In this document: positions 1 to 8,482 of the stretch, one piece after another
Position numbering within the stretch: position 1 is the first letter of the stretch
How the letters are laid out: each line of letters starts with the position of its first letter
NCBI RefSeq assembly: GCF_000296385.1
Contig: NZ_JH815185.1
Coordinates: 1,072,684-1,136,683 of the forward strand
DNA: 64,000 nucleotides
From: Lachnoanaerobaculum sp. OBRC5-5
GTDB lineage: Bacteria > Bacillota > Clostridia > Lachnospirales > Lachnospiraceae
Reading direction: 5' to 3'
Program-made: the position numbers and the translations under genes
The notes under the pieces: model-generated
What the model was told of the DNA's origin: nothing
Database searches by the model: none
Seen by the model: the letters and a program-made list of their open reading frames with translations, nothing else

Positions 1-38
1 CCTCCGAATTGAATTCCAAGATTCTTACACTCCAGCAT
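1..38 (-). CDS. livG: LivG, branched-chain amino acid ABC transporter ATPase (N-terminal fragment)
   Basis: Only the first 12 codons lie in the window (MLECKNLGIQFG, running off the left edge). The ATG at 38-36 overlaps the livM stop codon as TAATG, and an AAGGAGG ribosome site sits just upstream at about 43-49. The first residues match the usual start of LivG-type ATPases, and the position after livH and livM is the normal one. Identity therefore rests on a short N-terminus plus context. Confidence 0.75.
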   Translation of the reverse strand, partial: MLECKNLGIQFG

Positions 39-997
39 TAATCCTCCTTTCCAAGCTTTCTAAAGGTTTTATTCAGTGATAAATTAGCCTTAAACTTACT
101 GTTATTAAATATCATCATCAAAATCAATACTATTGCATAGAGTAACATTCTCAAATTGTCCGCACCTCTTAAGAACTCAGGTAATACGGTAAGAATTATT
201 GCGGATATTATTGAACCCGGAATATTTCCCATACCTCCGAGAACTACAAATACAAGTATCTCAATTGATTTATTATAGTCAAAAATATTAGGTTTTATAA
301 TGCCCACATTATGAGCATAAAGTGAACCTGCAAGTCCTGCAAAACCTGCAGCTATAACAAAAGCGCTTACCTTATACTTACTTATCTTTATTCCTATAGA
401 CTCCGCCGCAATATCATTGTCACGAATTGACTTTATCGCTCTTCCGTCTCTTGAATTTATAAGATTTGAAATCAGCACTATGCATATTACCATGATAATA
501 AATACGACTGTAAAATTATTGTAATCGGAATATAAAGGAATCTTACTAAGTCCCTTTGATCCTCCGGTAAAATTAAGATAATTTATAACAGACTTTATTA
601 TCTCTCCAAATGCAAGTGTTACTATAGCCAAATAGTCACCTCTGAGTCTAAGTACAGGTACGCCTATCAAAAATCCGAAAACAGCCGCCAATATACAACC
701 GCAAACCACGGCTATAAAAAATGACAGCGCCGGAGGTAAAAAGCTCGTATTGATGGAAATCAAAGCACTTGTATATGCTCCTATTGACATAAATCCTGCA
801 TGGCCCAATGAAAGCTCACCTAAAAATCCTGTTACAAGATTCAGTGAAACAGCCAACATTATGTTCACACAAATAGGAACTATCAAGGATTTATATTGTC
901 TGCTGAGTATTCCCGAGTTTATCAAAACAAACACCAATACATAGGCCAGTAACATTACAGCTATATTAAATATAGTTTTTTTATTTAATATCTTCAT
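38..997 (-). CDS. livM: LivM, branched-chain amino acid ABC transporter permease
   Basis: 319 residues of very hydrophobic protein with about 8-9 membrane segments, the second permease of a Liv/HAAT-type importer that moves Leu/Ile/Val across the cytoplasmic membrane. The family hallmark NLVTGFLGELSLGHAGFM lies around residues 53-70, and the coupling region with GLRMLL-like and GGMGNIPGS motifs lies near 255-262. It starts 7 bases after livH and overlaps livG by one base, so the genes are co-translated. Length is normal for LivM. The actual amino acid or small-ligand specificity is set by the binding protein and cannot be read here. Confidence 0.93.
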   Translation of the reverse strand: MKILNKKTIFNIAVMLLAYVLVFVLINSGILSRQYKSLIVPICVNIMLAVSLNLVTGFLGELSLGHAGFMSIGAYTSALISINTSFLPPALSFFIAVVCGCILAAVFGFLIGVPVLRLRGDYLAIVTLAFGEIIKSVINYLNFTGGSKGLSKIPLYSDYNNFTVVFIIMVICIVLISNLINSRDGRAIKSIRDNDIAAESIGIKISKYKVSAFVIAAGFAGLAGSLYAHNVGIIKPNIFDYNKSIEILVFVVLGGMGNIPGSIISAIILTVLPEFLRGADNLRMLLYAIVLILMMIFNNSKFKANLSLNKTFRKLGKED

Positions 998-1004
998 ACC
1001 ACAC

Positions 1005-1886
1005 CTATACCTTTACAATCTTCTTCTTGCCCAAAAGTCCTGAAGGTCTGAACAATAAAACGACAATCAAAACTCCGAAAACAATAGCATCTGCAAGCTC
1101 TGTTGAAATATATGCCTTAGACACACTTTCAATAAGTCCCAGAAGTATTCCACCAAGCATAGCTCCCGGTATACTTCCGATTCCTCCAAGAACCGCAGCC
1201 ACAAACGCCTTGATACCAGGCAACGCTCCAAGTGTAGGCTTCATAGACTGGTACTGACTTATATACAAAATACCCGCTACAGCCGCAAGTGCCGAACCTA
1301 TTGCGAAAGTCATCGATATGGTACTGTTTACATTAATACCCATAAGTTCCGCAGCTCCCTTATCCTCCGAAACGGCTCTCATTGCAGAACCCATCTTAGT
1401 CTTGTTTATAAACAATGTAAGTAAAATCATTGCAACAGCGGTAACTACCAATGTAACTAAAGTAATACTTGAAATTATTACCGGTCCTACCTTTATATTT
1501 TCGTTCGGAATCACAGATTGAAAAGGTATCGGTGTTGAACCGAATATCAACAAAGAACTGCTCTGTAAAAAGAAGCTCATACCTATTGCAGTGATAAGTA
1601 CTGCCAAAGGCTGTGCTTTTCTAAGCGGCTTATACGCAATCTTTTCAATCAAAACGCCCAAAACGGAACATACAATAACAGTTAATAAAAGTGCTACCGG
1701 AACAGGTAAACCCAATACCGATATACTAAAATAAAGAGCATATGCTCCTACCATTATTATATCTCCATGAGCAAAATTTATCATTTTAGCTATACCGTAT
1801 ACCATTGTATAACCTATAGCTATCAATGCATAAATGCTTCCTGTCCTCAATCCGTTTATTAACTGTTCAATAAAGTTAATTAACAT
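1005..1886 (-). CDS. livH: LivH, branched-chain amino acid ABC transporter permease
   Basis: 293 residues, the first permease of the same importer. The typical N-terminus (FIEQLINGLRTGSIYALIAI), the motif YGIAKMINFAHGDI near residues 30-43 and the LGGIGSIPGAMLGG cytoplasmic loop near 233-246 are all visible, with about 8 membrane helices. An AGAGGGGT ribosome site precedes the ATG. It follows livK across a hairpin at 1962-1993 that should lower its expression relative to the binding protein. Confidence 0.94.
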   Translation of the reverse strand: MLINFIEQLINGLRTGSIYALIAIGYTMVYGIAKMINFAHGDIIMVGAYALYFSISVLGLPVPVALLLTVIVCSVLGVLIEKIAYKPLRKAQPLAVLITAIGMSFFLQSSSLLIFGSTPIPFQSVIPNENIKVGPVIISSITLVTLVVTAVAMILLTLFINKTKMGSAMRAVSEDKGAAELMGINVNSTISMTFAIGSALAAVAGILYISQYQSMKPTLGALPGIKAFVAAVLGGIGSIPGAMLGGILLGLIESVSKAYISTELADAIVFGVLIVVLLFRPSGLLGKKKIVKV

Positions 1887-1961
1887 TTTTTTACCCCTCT
1901 TTACCTAAACTACGGAAAACTCCTACCTTACGTTAGAAGCTTTCCGAGGTCTATGTCAGAA

Positions 1962-1993
1962 AAAGAGGATGGGACAATAATCCCGTCCTCTTT
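1962..1993 (-). terminator. Attenuating hairpin between livK and livH
   Basis: On the minus strand AAAGAGGACGGGA pairs with TCCCATCCTCTTT (one C-A mismatch), followed by TTTTTCTG. It sits after the livK stop and before livH. A partial terminator here would let the binding protein be made in excess over the membrane parts, which is common in Liv operons (inference). Confidence 0.75.
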
Positions 1994-2006
1994 AAAATTT
2001 CATAGA

Positions 2007-3188
2007 TTAATCAAAAAGCTTATACTCTCCGTTTGTTATAGTAACAAACTTAGGCTCCTTGTTCGGCTCACCGTCGGCATTGAATGATACTTTACCTGTA
2101 ATACCGTTTACCTCTATCTCGGTCATAGCCTTGATAAGGTCATCACTCTCAATGCTTCCTGCCTTCTCCATAGCCGCCTTGATTACATGAACAGTATCGT
2201 ATCCGTCAGCTGCAAACTGGTCAGGTGTTGCCTTATATGCAGTCTCATACGCCTTTGTGAAATCTGCCGCAGAAGGATCTGAAGCCAAGAAAGGACTTAA
2301 GAATACCGCACCTTCAACAGCGCTTGGATCTGTAACCTGTCCTAAAACTCCGTCCCAACCGTCAGAACCTACAAATGCCGCATCGATACCCTGCTGCTTT
2401 GCCTGCTGTACAATATATGCTGCAGCTTCATAATATCCCGGTACAAATATAAGCTTAGCTCCTGAAGCCTTGATCTGTGTCAACTGAGTTGTAAAGTCCA
2501 CATCATCATTTGTGAATGACTGCTCATTTACAAGTAAATCGGACTTTCCGGCTGTGTTAAGCTCCTCTTTGAAAGCCTCATATACTCCTGTTGAATACTC
2601 ATCGGAGTTGTTGTAAAGAACAGCAACACTCTCATATCCCTGATCTACAACGAAATCTGCAATCATCTTTCCCTGAAGAGGATCTGTAAAGCAAAGTCTG
2701 AAAACATTTGGATTCTCAGTGATTGCCTTAGCTGAGCCTGAAGGTGTAATCTGTAAAATATTATCCTTTGCTGTTAAATCTGTAAGTGCAAGTGATGAAC
2801 CACTTGTTACAGAGCCCATAAATACATTGATTCCGCTGTCCATAAGATTGTTATATGCGTTAACAGCCTTATCTTCTTTAGCTTCATCATCCTGGAAGTT
2901 AAGTGCAAGCTTATATGTCTTGTCTCCAACCTTTACTCCGCCTGCCGCATTGATCTCGTCAATAGCTATAGTAGCACCGTTCTTTACCGAGTTACCGTAA
3001 GATGCAGCACTACCTGTAAGCGGTCCTGTAGTTCCTATTGTAAATACGTCACCGTCAACTTTTGCAGCAGCTTCAGTCTCAGCCTTAGATCCTGAATCTG
3101 CAGCTTTATCCGAACCTGCGTTTCCACAAGCTGTCAATGCCAATCCGAATGTCAATGCCATTGCTGACAATAATACTCTTTTCTTCAT
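2007..3188 (-). CDS. livK: LivK-type substrate-binding lipoprotein of the Liv ABC transporter
   Basis: 393 residues. The N-terminus MKKRVLLSAMALTFGLALTAC is a lipoprotein signal with lipobox LTAC and lipidated Cys at residue 21, then a Ser/Glu/Ala-rich linker. The rest is a periplasmic-binding-protein type I fold: GTTGPLTGSAASYGNSVKNG near residue 52, the hinge region VAVLYNNSDEYSTGVYEAF, and DGYDTVHVIKAAM near the C-terminus. It captures branched-chain amino acids (or a related ligand) at the outer membrane face and hands them to LivHM. It has its own consensus promoter at 3226-3254 and is first in the operon. Confidence 0.93.
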   Translation of the reverse strand: MKKRVLLSAMALTFGLALTACGNAGSDKAADSGSKAETEAAAKVDGDVFTIGTTGPLTGSAASYGNSVKNGATIAIDEINAAGGVKVGDKTYKLALNFQDDEAKEDKAVNAYNNLMDSGINVFMGSVTSGSSLALTDLTAKDNILQITPSGSAKAITENPNVFRLCFTDPLQGKMIADFVVDQGYESVAVLYNNSDEYSTGVYEAFKEELNTAGKSDLLVNEQSFTNDDVDFTTQLTQIKASGAKLIFVPGYYEAAAYIVQQAKQQGIDAAFVGSDGWDGVLGQVTDPSAVEGAVFLSPFLASDPSAADFTKAYETAYKATPDQFAADGYDTVHVIKAAMEKAGSIESDDLIKAMTEIEVNGITGKVSFNADGEPNKEPKFVTITNGEYKLFD

Positions 3189-3225
3189 AATGCCTCCATA
3201 AATTAAATTTTATAAAACTCATCTC

Positions 3226-3254
3226 ATTATATTTATTTCATATAATTCTGTCAA
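3226..3254 (-). promoter_or_regulatory. Consensus sigma-A promoter of the liv operon
   Basis: Minus strand: -35 TTGACA (3254-3249), 17-base spacer, -10 TATAAT (3231-3226). Both hexamers match the consensus exactly. Transcription should start near 3219, giving a leader of about 30 bases before the livK ATG. Confidence 0.88.
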
Positions 3255-3315
3255 TAAACACATTTGAAATGCATATATATTTTTTTCATGGCAGGTATAA
3301 CAAATAGATATAACA

Positions 3316-3362
3316 AAGCCTTTATAACCGTTATTTTTTACTAAATACGACTATAAAGGCTT
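3316..3362 (-). terminator. Probable terminator after nfnB
   Basis: Inverted repeat AAGCCTTTATA / TATAAAGGCTT, arms at 3352-3362 and 3316-3326 with a 25-base loop, directly after the nfnB stop. The T-run is short (TTTGTTAT), so efficiency is uncertain. Confidence 0.5.
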
Positions 3363-3386
3363 CAATTAATTTATATTATTTTATAT

Positions 3387-4778
3387 TTATTTTTCTGAGA
3401 GATACTCATGTATTCCTCTTGCTCCGGCTCTTCCGGCCTCCATAGCAAGAATAACCGTAGCGGCACCTGTTACGGCATCACCACCTGCGAAAACTCCCTT
3501 TCTTGAAGTTTGTCCTGTCTTTTCATCGGCTTCAATACATTTCCACTTATTGATATCAAGACCTTCTGTAGTTCTTGCGATAAGAGGATTAGGTGATGTA
3601 CCGAGTGACATGATAACAGTATCGCAGTCGATAACGAACTCACTTCCCTTTACCTCTACAGGTCTTCTTCTACCGCTGGCATCAGGCTCTCCAAGTTCCA
3701 TTCTGATAACTTTCATGCCCTTTACCCAACCCTTTTCATCTTCAAGGATCTCAACAGGGTTTGTCAAAATATCAAATATGATACCTTCCTGCTTTGCATG
3801 ATGAACTTCTTCAGCTCTTGCAGGCAATTCGGCTTCACTTCTTCTATATATAACATGAACTTCGGCACCAAGTCTTAGGGCGGTTCTTGCAGCATCCATA
3901 GCCACGTTTCCACCACCTACAATACATACCTTTTTACTCTTTATAATAGGTGTGTGATAGTCGTCTCTGAAAGCCTTCATAAGGTTATTTCTTGTAAGAT
4001 ACTCGTTAGCCGAGAATACTCCGTTTGCGTTCTCACCCGGAATACCCATAAACATAGGAAGACCTGCGCCTGAACCTATAAATACGGCATCAAATCCCTC
4101 TTCTTCCAAAAGTTCATCTATTGTAACGGTTTTTCCGATGATAACGTCAGTCTCAATCTTTACGCCAAGGTCTATAACGTTTTGAATCTCAGGTAAAACA
4201 ACTTCATCCTTAGGCAATCTGAACTCGGGAATTCCGTAAATCAAAACTCCGCCCGGCTCATGCAATGCTTCAAATATGGTAACTTCATATCCGAGTTTTG
4301 CAAGGTCGCCTGCACAGCTAAGTCCTGCAGGACCTGAACCGATTACAGCAACCCTCTTTCCGTTCTTATTCGGATTTGCCTTCGGCTTAATACCCATTTT
4401 TCTTGCAGTATCGGCCACATATCTCTCAAGCTTACCTATTGAAACAGCCTCACCTCTGTTTCCTCTGATACATACACCCTCACACTGTGTCTCCTGCGGA
4501 CAAACTCTTCCACATACGGCAGGAAGTGAACTTGACTGTGCGATAACATCTGACGCACCTTCAATATCACCCTTTAATATTTCCTGTATAAAAGCCGGAA
4601 TATTTATAGATACAGGACAACCCTGTATACATTTTGCATTCTTACAGTTGAAGCATCTTGCAGCCTCAGCCATTGCCTCTTCCTCAGTATATCCGAGGCA
4701 TACTTCTTCAAAGTTTTTAGCTCTTACTTCAGGCTCCTGCTCAGCAACAGCAACTTTTTTCCACATATCCTGTGCCAT
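3387..4778 (-). CDS. nfnB: NfnB-type large flavoprotein (NADP-dependent, annotated in many genomes as glutamate synthase small subunit GltA)
   Basis: 463 residues. An N-terminal adrenodoxin-reductase-like Fe-S domain has CFNCKNAKCIQGCP near 42-55 and CGRVCPQETQCEGVC near 89-103, enough cysteines for two [4Fe-4S] clusters. Two Rossmann motifs follow: VIGSGPAGLSCAG for FAD (about 145) and IVGGGNVAMDAA for NADPH (about 285). No glutamate synthase large subunit is adjacent; instead it overlaps (TAATG) a DHOD-like ferredoxin reductase. That pairing is the NfnAB arrangement, which bifurcates electrons between NADPH, NADH and ferredoxin in the cytoplasm. Role assignment is by context; family membership is certain. 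Confidence 0.82.
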   Translation of the reverse strand: MAQDMWKKVAVAEQEPEVRAKNFEEVCLGYTEEEAMAEAARCFNCKNAKCIQGCPVSINIPAFIQEILKGDIEGASDVIAQSSSLPAVCGRVCPQETQCEGVCIRGNRGEAVSIGKLERYVADTARKMGIKPKANPNKNGKRVAVIGSGPAGLSCAGDLAKLGYEVTIFEALHEPGGVLIYGIPEFRLPKDEVVLPEIQNVIDLGVKIETDVIIGKTVTIDELLEEEGFDAVFIGSGAGLPMFMGIPGENANGVFSANEYLTRNNLMKAFRDDYHTPIIKSKKVCIVGGGNVAMDAARTALRLGAEVHVIYRRSEAELPARAEEVHHAKQEGIIFDILTNPVEILEDEKGWVKGMKVIRMELGEPDASGRRRPVEVKGSEFVIDCDTVIMSLGTSPNPLIARTTEGLDINKWKCIEADEKTGQTSRKGVFAGGDAVTGAATVILAMEAGRAGARGIHEYLSEK

Positions 4779-5671
4779 TATTTGTCACCTCCACATACGC
4801 CACATCCGCCATGATGTGTTTCGCCTTCTACAATCTTCAAAAGTTCCTTACCTTCTTCCGTCTTATAGATCTGTAATCTTTGAAGTGCTTCGTTGAAATT
4901 AATCTTATGTGCGTCAAACTCAGGTCCGTCTACACATGCAAACTTAATTTCATCACCTACAGACAGTCTGCAGGCACCGCACATACCGGTACCGTCTACC
5001 ATTATAGTGTTCATACTTGCTATAGTAGGTATACCGAGTTCTTTTGTAAGAAGTGATACAAATTTCATCATTATCATAGGACCGATAACTACACAGTGGT
5101 CATACTTCTTGCCTTCATTTTCAACAAGATCTTTTACCTTATCAGTTACAAGCCCTTTGAATCCGTAAGAACCGTCATCTGTACATACATATAAATTATC
5201 GGATACGGACTTAAGCTCATCCTCAAGTATTACAAAGTCTTTGCTCTTTGCACCTTGAACAACATCAGCCTTAATGCCTCTTTCAAACAGCCATTTAACC
5301 TGTGGATATACAGGTGCTGTTCCAAGTCCGCCGGCTACAAAAAGAATCTTCTTCTTTTTTAATTCCTCTATGTCCTCTCCTATAAGATCACTTGCATTTC
5401 CAAGCGGTCCTACAAAGTCCATAAACTCATCGCCTTCGTTGAGCTCATCTGCAATCAGTCTGGTTGAGCCGCCAATAACCTGAATAACTATAGTAACAGT
5501 TCCCGCTTCGCGGTCATAGTCACAGATTGTAAGCGGAATTCTCTCACCCTGCTTATCCTGCTTTACTATAACAAACTCTCCCGGAAGACATTTTGCTGCT
5601 ACTCTCTTAGCCAAAACATCGAATAAATAAATGTTTTCAGCTAATTTTCTTTTCTTCACAATAGGAAACAT
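4778..5671 (-). CDS. nfnA: NfnA-type ferredoxin/NAD reductase subunit (DHOD electron-transfer-subunit family)
   Basis: 297 residues starting at the ATG at 5671, which has GGAGGG 9 bases upstream; a longer reading to 5704 lacks such a site. The N-terminal FAD-binding barrel contains RIPLTICDYD; the NAD domain has FVAGGLGTAPVYPQ near 108-121; a [2Fe-2S] region has MCGACRLSVGDEIKFAC near 230-246. The C-terminus GGCGVCGG adds two more cysteines. In the Nfn complex this subunit carries the bifurcating partner FAD and exchanges electrons with NAD(H). It is translated just before nfnB, with a one-base overlap. Confidence 0.82.
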   Translation of the reverse strand: MFPIVKKRKLAENIYLFDVLAKRVAAKCLPGEFVIVKQDKQGERIPLTICDYDREAGTVTIVIQVIGGSTRLIADELNEGDEFMDFVGPLGNASDLIGEDIEELKKKKILFVAGGLGTAPVYPQVKWLFERGIKADVVQGAKSKDFVILEDELKSVSDNLYVCTDDGSYGFKGLVTDKVKDLVENEGKKYDHCVVIGPMIMMKFVSLLTKELGIPTIASMNTIMVDGTGMCGACRLSVGDEIKFACVDGPEFDAHKINFNEALQRLQIYKTEEGKELLKIVEGETHHGGCGVCGGDK

Positions 5672-5810
5672 ATTGCTTATCCCTCCAAATAGATAAAATC
5701 TCAACTATAATATTAACATAAAAAAACAAAAAAAACAAACTAAATAAAAGCAATATATAAGAACAGTTCGTTATTTTTTTGGCTAATTTAACCTTAAATG
5801 TTATTTTTTG

Positions 5811-6836
5811 CTACCTGTTCATTTCAGACTTATAGCCGTCAGTCATATTATGATCCGCAATTATATTGTCGATATCATTCAGATTTGAAGAAGGCACATC
5901 ACCCGGTATAGTGTTTTTTACGGCGGAATATGCATTGCCGTAAGCCAGCGCTTTTTCGCAGTCAAGTCTGTAATGTAAAAGTCCGTACAATGTTCCTGCA
6001 ATATATGCATCTCCGCTTCCGATTCTGTCAACAACATCTATAGCCTTATAAGGTTTTTCCGTATAATACTTATCCTGATAAGCATTATAGATTACCGATC
6101 CGAAATCATGTACCTTCGGTAAATGCACTGTTCTTTGTGTAGATGCCACTATTGAGATAGGATACTCCTCGGTAAACGACTTCATAATTTCTCTTACATC
6201 TCCGGTCTTTCCGAAAGTGAGTCTGGCTGTATCCTCGGAGCAAAAGAATATATCCACAAACGGCAATATCTTTTCTATTGTCTCTCTTGCCTCATCACCG
6301 GACCAAAGATTGGCTCTGAAATTTACATCAAATGATATAATAGATCCGTTCTCTTTAAATTTCTTTATCATTTCTATTGCGGTTTCTCTTGACTTTTCAC
6401 AAAGGGCCAATGTTATACCTGTTGTATGAAAACATGTGGTGGACTTATACATATCTTCCGAAAACTCATTTATACTTATACTTTCAAAGCATGAATTTTT
6501 TCTGTCATATATTACATTAGGCTTTCTCGGATATGCCCCGTTTTCATAGAAATATATCCCCACTCTGGCATCTTTATTCGAATCATATATTATATAATCG
6601 TCACTTATTCCATAAGATCTGACAGTATTCTTTATATATGCGCCCATCTCATGTGAAGGAAGCTTTGTTATAACTCCGGTTTTTAATCCGAGAAGTGAAG
6701 CGCCTACCGCAACATTTAACTCCGCACCTCCTACCTGTCTGATAAGTGTATCTCCTCTTACCAGTCTGTCATCTCTTACAGGTGAAAGTCTTAAAAGCGC
6801 CTGTCCCAAAGTCAATAAATCAAATTTCTTATCCAT
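5811..6836 (-). CDS. PfkB/ribokinase-family sugar kinase, likely 2-keto-3-deoxygluconate kinase
   Basis: 341 residues from the ATG at 6836 (GAAAGG 7 bases upstream); an in-frame TTG at 6851 is a poorer start. PfkB motifs: QVGGAELNVAVGASLLGLKT near residue 34 and the anion-hole/catalytic DRIGSGDAYIAG near 277, a variant of DTxGAGD with the catalytic Asp retained. The overall pattern resembles KdgK, which phosphorylates KDG in the modified Entner-Doudoroff route, but other ribokinase-fold kinases are possible and no uronate genes are nearby. It ends a leftward run beginning at ruvA. Confidence 0.72.
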   Translation of the reverse strand: MDKKFDLLTLGQALLRLSPVRDDRLVRGDTLIRQVGGAELNVAVGASLLGLKTGVITKLPSHEMGAYIKNTVRSYGISDDYIIYDSNKDARVGIYFYENGAYPRKPNVIYDRKNSCFESISINEFSEDMYKSTTCFHTTGITLALCEKSRETAIEMIKKFKENGSIISFDVNFRANLWSGDEARETIEKILPFVDIFFCSEDTARLTFGKTGDVREIMKSFTEEYPISIVASTQRTVHLPKVHDFGSVIYNAYQDKYYTEKPYKAIDVVDRIGSGDAYIAGTLYGLLHYRLDCEKALAYGNAYSAVKNTIPGDVPSSNLNDIDNIIADHNMTDGYKSEMNR

Positions 6837-6861
6837 CTCTTTGCCTTTCAAAAAAACTTAC

Positions 6862-7356
6862 CTAAACTCTTTTATACATTCTGAATGTATAAGGTATATC
6901 AAAATATGTCTCTTCCTCTGTTTCAAGCAAAAGACTCCATTCCTTATCAGCATCCAGATTCAAAAAATGTCTGTCAGCCGCATACTCATAGTCAATATAT
7001 GTAACATGGGCGACATTGCAATAGGGCAAGAAATTTCTATAAACACTTTCTCCCCCTATAACAAAAACATTTTCATTATTAATATTATTTTCTTTAAGGT
7101 ACTCCAAGCATGACTCCACACTGTTTACTACTGTTGCACCTTTTATTTTCAAGTTTTTATCTTTTGATAAAACTATATTTTCTCTTCCTGCAAGCGGCTG
7201 AGAACCGGGAAGTGACAATAATGTATTATGTCCCATTATTATCACCTTTCCTACAGTCTCCTCCCTGAAAAGTTTCATATCTTTGGGAATCGAAACCAAG
7301 AGCTTCCCCTTATTTCCGATTCCCCATTTTTTATCTACCGAAACAATTATATTCAT
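6862..7356 (-). CDS. folA: Dihydrofolate reductase
   Basis: 164 residues, the normal bacterial length. Visible motifs: VSVDKKWGIGNKGKLL (substrate loop, with G-I-G), IPKDMKLFREET, the NADPH-binding VIIMGHNTLLSLPG, and FVIGGESVYRNFLPYC. It makes tetrahydrofolate from dihydrofolate in the cytoplasm. It starts one base after the stop of the ThyX-like gene upstream (TAG-A-ATG), so the two are co-translated. A folate reductase is especially needed when thymidylate is made by ThyA, which bears on the puzzling ThyX-like neighbour. Confidence 0.95.
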   Translation of the reverse strand: MNIIVSVDKKWGIGNKGKLLVSIPKDMKLFREETVGKVIIMGHNTLLSLPGSQPLAGRENIVLSKDKNLKIKGATVVNSVESCLEYLKENNINNENVFVIGGESVYRNFLPYCNVAHVTYIDYEYAADRHFLNLDADKEWSLLLETEEETYFDIPYTFRMYKRV

Positions 7357-7357
7357 T

Positions 7358-7981
7358 CTATTCCTCAGCTATAATAAGTTCCTTTGCATAAGGCAATGTC
7401 TCTATCCACTCACAAAAACTTCTCCACTCTTCAAGTTTATGATGTTTTCTTGATTTATAAATATTAATGAGAGTTTCATAGTTTAATGTACAGGTTCTCA
7501 TTTGATTGTAGCTTGAAGGTAAAAGCTGTATAAGGTCATACCAAAGTGCCTTATCCTTAGTTTCCACATATTCAAGTCTGATTTTTTCCATTTCATCAAC
7601 AATGCCTTTTAAAACTTTCAGACCGTTCTCAGTCAGATGATCATGTGAAAAATCTTCAATCTCAAAAGGTTTTGAATGAATCTTGTGCATTGTGGATGTG
7701 GAATTTGCAACTGTGGCAACCTTATATGTATCGTACTCTTTCCACCAATACATAGGTGCGGTTATATCAACGGAAAGCATTACCTGTCTTAAATACTTTC
7801 TGTGATCGCTTGTTCCGGCATTTCTAAGCCTTTTTGCAAGCGATAAATCATTCTCTCCTAAAATATATTGACCGTTTTCATCATAATAACTGTCCGATCT
7901 CGCCCATGAATTCATCGGATTTCTTGCGCCTCTTATGGCATTTTCCAAATTCATAACATAAACTCTGTTAAAATCTATCAT
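7358..7981 (-). CDS. ThyX-like protein with a degenerate catalytic signature, function unknown
   Basis: 207 residues, no signal peptide or membrane segment. By eye, residues 75-99 (APMYWWKEYDTYKVAT, then NSTSTMH) line up with the ThyX core in which AP-F-..-RQW is followed by the signature RHRxxSxNxxSxR. Here RHR is replaced by T85-Y86-K87 and the second half by ANSTST. Residues 153-175 (LLPSSYNQ..LNYETL..Y) match the ThyX C-terminal region around the dUMP-binding Arg. It is thus probably a ThyX-fold paralogue that may not make thymidylate. It overlaps NUDIX by 14 bases and abuts folA. The fold call is inferred from a manual alignment. Confidence 0.6.
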   Translation of the reverse strand: MIDFNRVYVMNLENAIRGARNPMNSWARSDSYYDENGQYILGENDLSLAKRLRNAGTSDHRKYLRQVMLSVDITAPMYWWKEYDTYKVATVANSTSTMHKIHSKPFEIEDFSHDHLTENGLKVLKGIVDEMEKIRLEYVETKDKALWYDLIQLLPSSYNQMRTCTLNYETLINIYKSRKHHKLEEWRSFCEWIETLPYAKELIIAEE

Positions 7982-8414
7982 CCCATCTCCCTTTTCTTTT
8001 TAATTCCATATACATATTATAGCCTCTCTCAAGCATCATTCTTTCATTTGAAAATTTCAAAAGATGAAAAGATTCATGGTATTTATAATACCCCGAATCT
8101 ACAAAATATTCTTCTCGTTGCGGTCTTGAAAAATAGCTGTCGGTCTTCATCAAAAACCAATGTACTCTCTTATCAATAATCTCCGTACTTGTGTTAAATG
8201 TATAATGGCTGGTTCCTATAAATTGTACTATTTTAGCCTTTGCTCCGGTTTCCTCGTAAACCTCCCTCAGTGCAGTCTGTTCAAATGTTTCACCCGGTTC
8301 CACAGTTCCTTTCGGCAAAACCCATCCCTCATATTTATTTTTATAATTTTTAAACAAGGTCAATATCTTTCCACGATATATAACTACACCACCGCAGCTG
8401 GTTGCTTCTATCAT
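7968..8414 (-). CDS. NUDIX hydrolase
   Basis: 148 residues. The Nudix box GTVEPGETFEQTALREVYEE followed by TG fits GX5EX7REUXEEXGU at about residues 36-58, with all catalytic Glu residues present. It should hydrolyse a nucleoside diphosphate linked to another moiety; the WVLPKG entry and length resemble dinucleoside-polyphosphate or oxidised-nucleotide hydrolases, but substrate cannot be assigned. Its last codons overlap the ThyX-like gene by 14 bases, which points to a shared nucleotide or folate theme for NUDIX, ThyX-like and FolA. Confidence 0.88.
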   Translation of the reverse strand: MIEATSCGGVVIYRGKILTLFKNYKNKYEGWVLPKGTVEPGETFEQTALREVYEETGAKAKIVQFIGTSHYTFNTSTEIIDKRVHWFLMKTDSYFSRPQREEYFVDSGYYKYHESFHLLKFSNERMMLERGYNMYMELKRKGRWDDRF

Positions 8415-8482
8415 TCCACACCTCCACTTTAGTGATAACTAAAAGAAGTATAAACCAATGCCGCGCTATAGTAAAGAACATA

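Noticed and set aside
3387-4778. True glutamate synthase small subunit
   Set aside because: No large subunit is adjacent and the partner is a ferredoxin reductase; Nfn is the better fit, although the family name overlaps.
4276-4896. 206-residue plus-strand ORF opposite nfnB
   Set aside because: It lies fully antisense to a clear gene with complete motifs, has a low-complexity composition and no ribosome site.
5672-5810. Terminator or small RNA between the sugar kinase and nfnA
   Set aside because: Only a short GAACAGTTC palindrome and A/T runs are visible, with no hairpin followed by a T-run; no supported feature.
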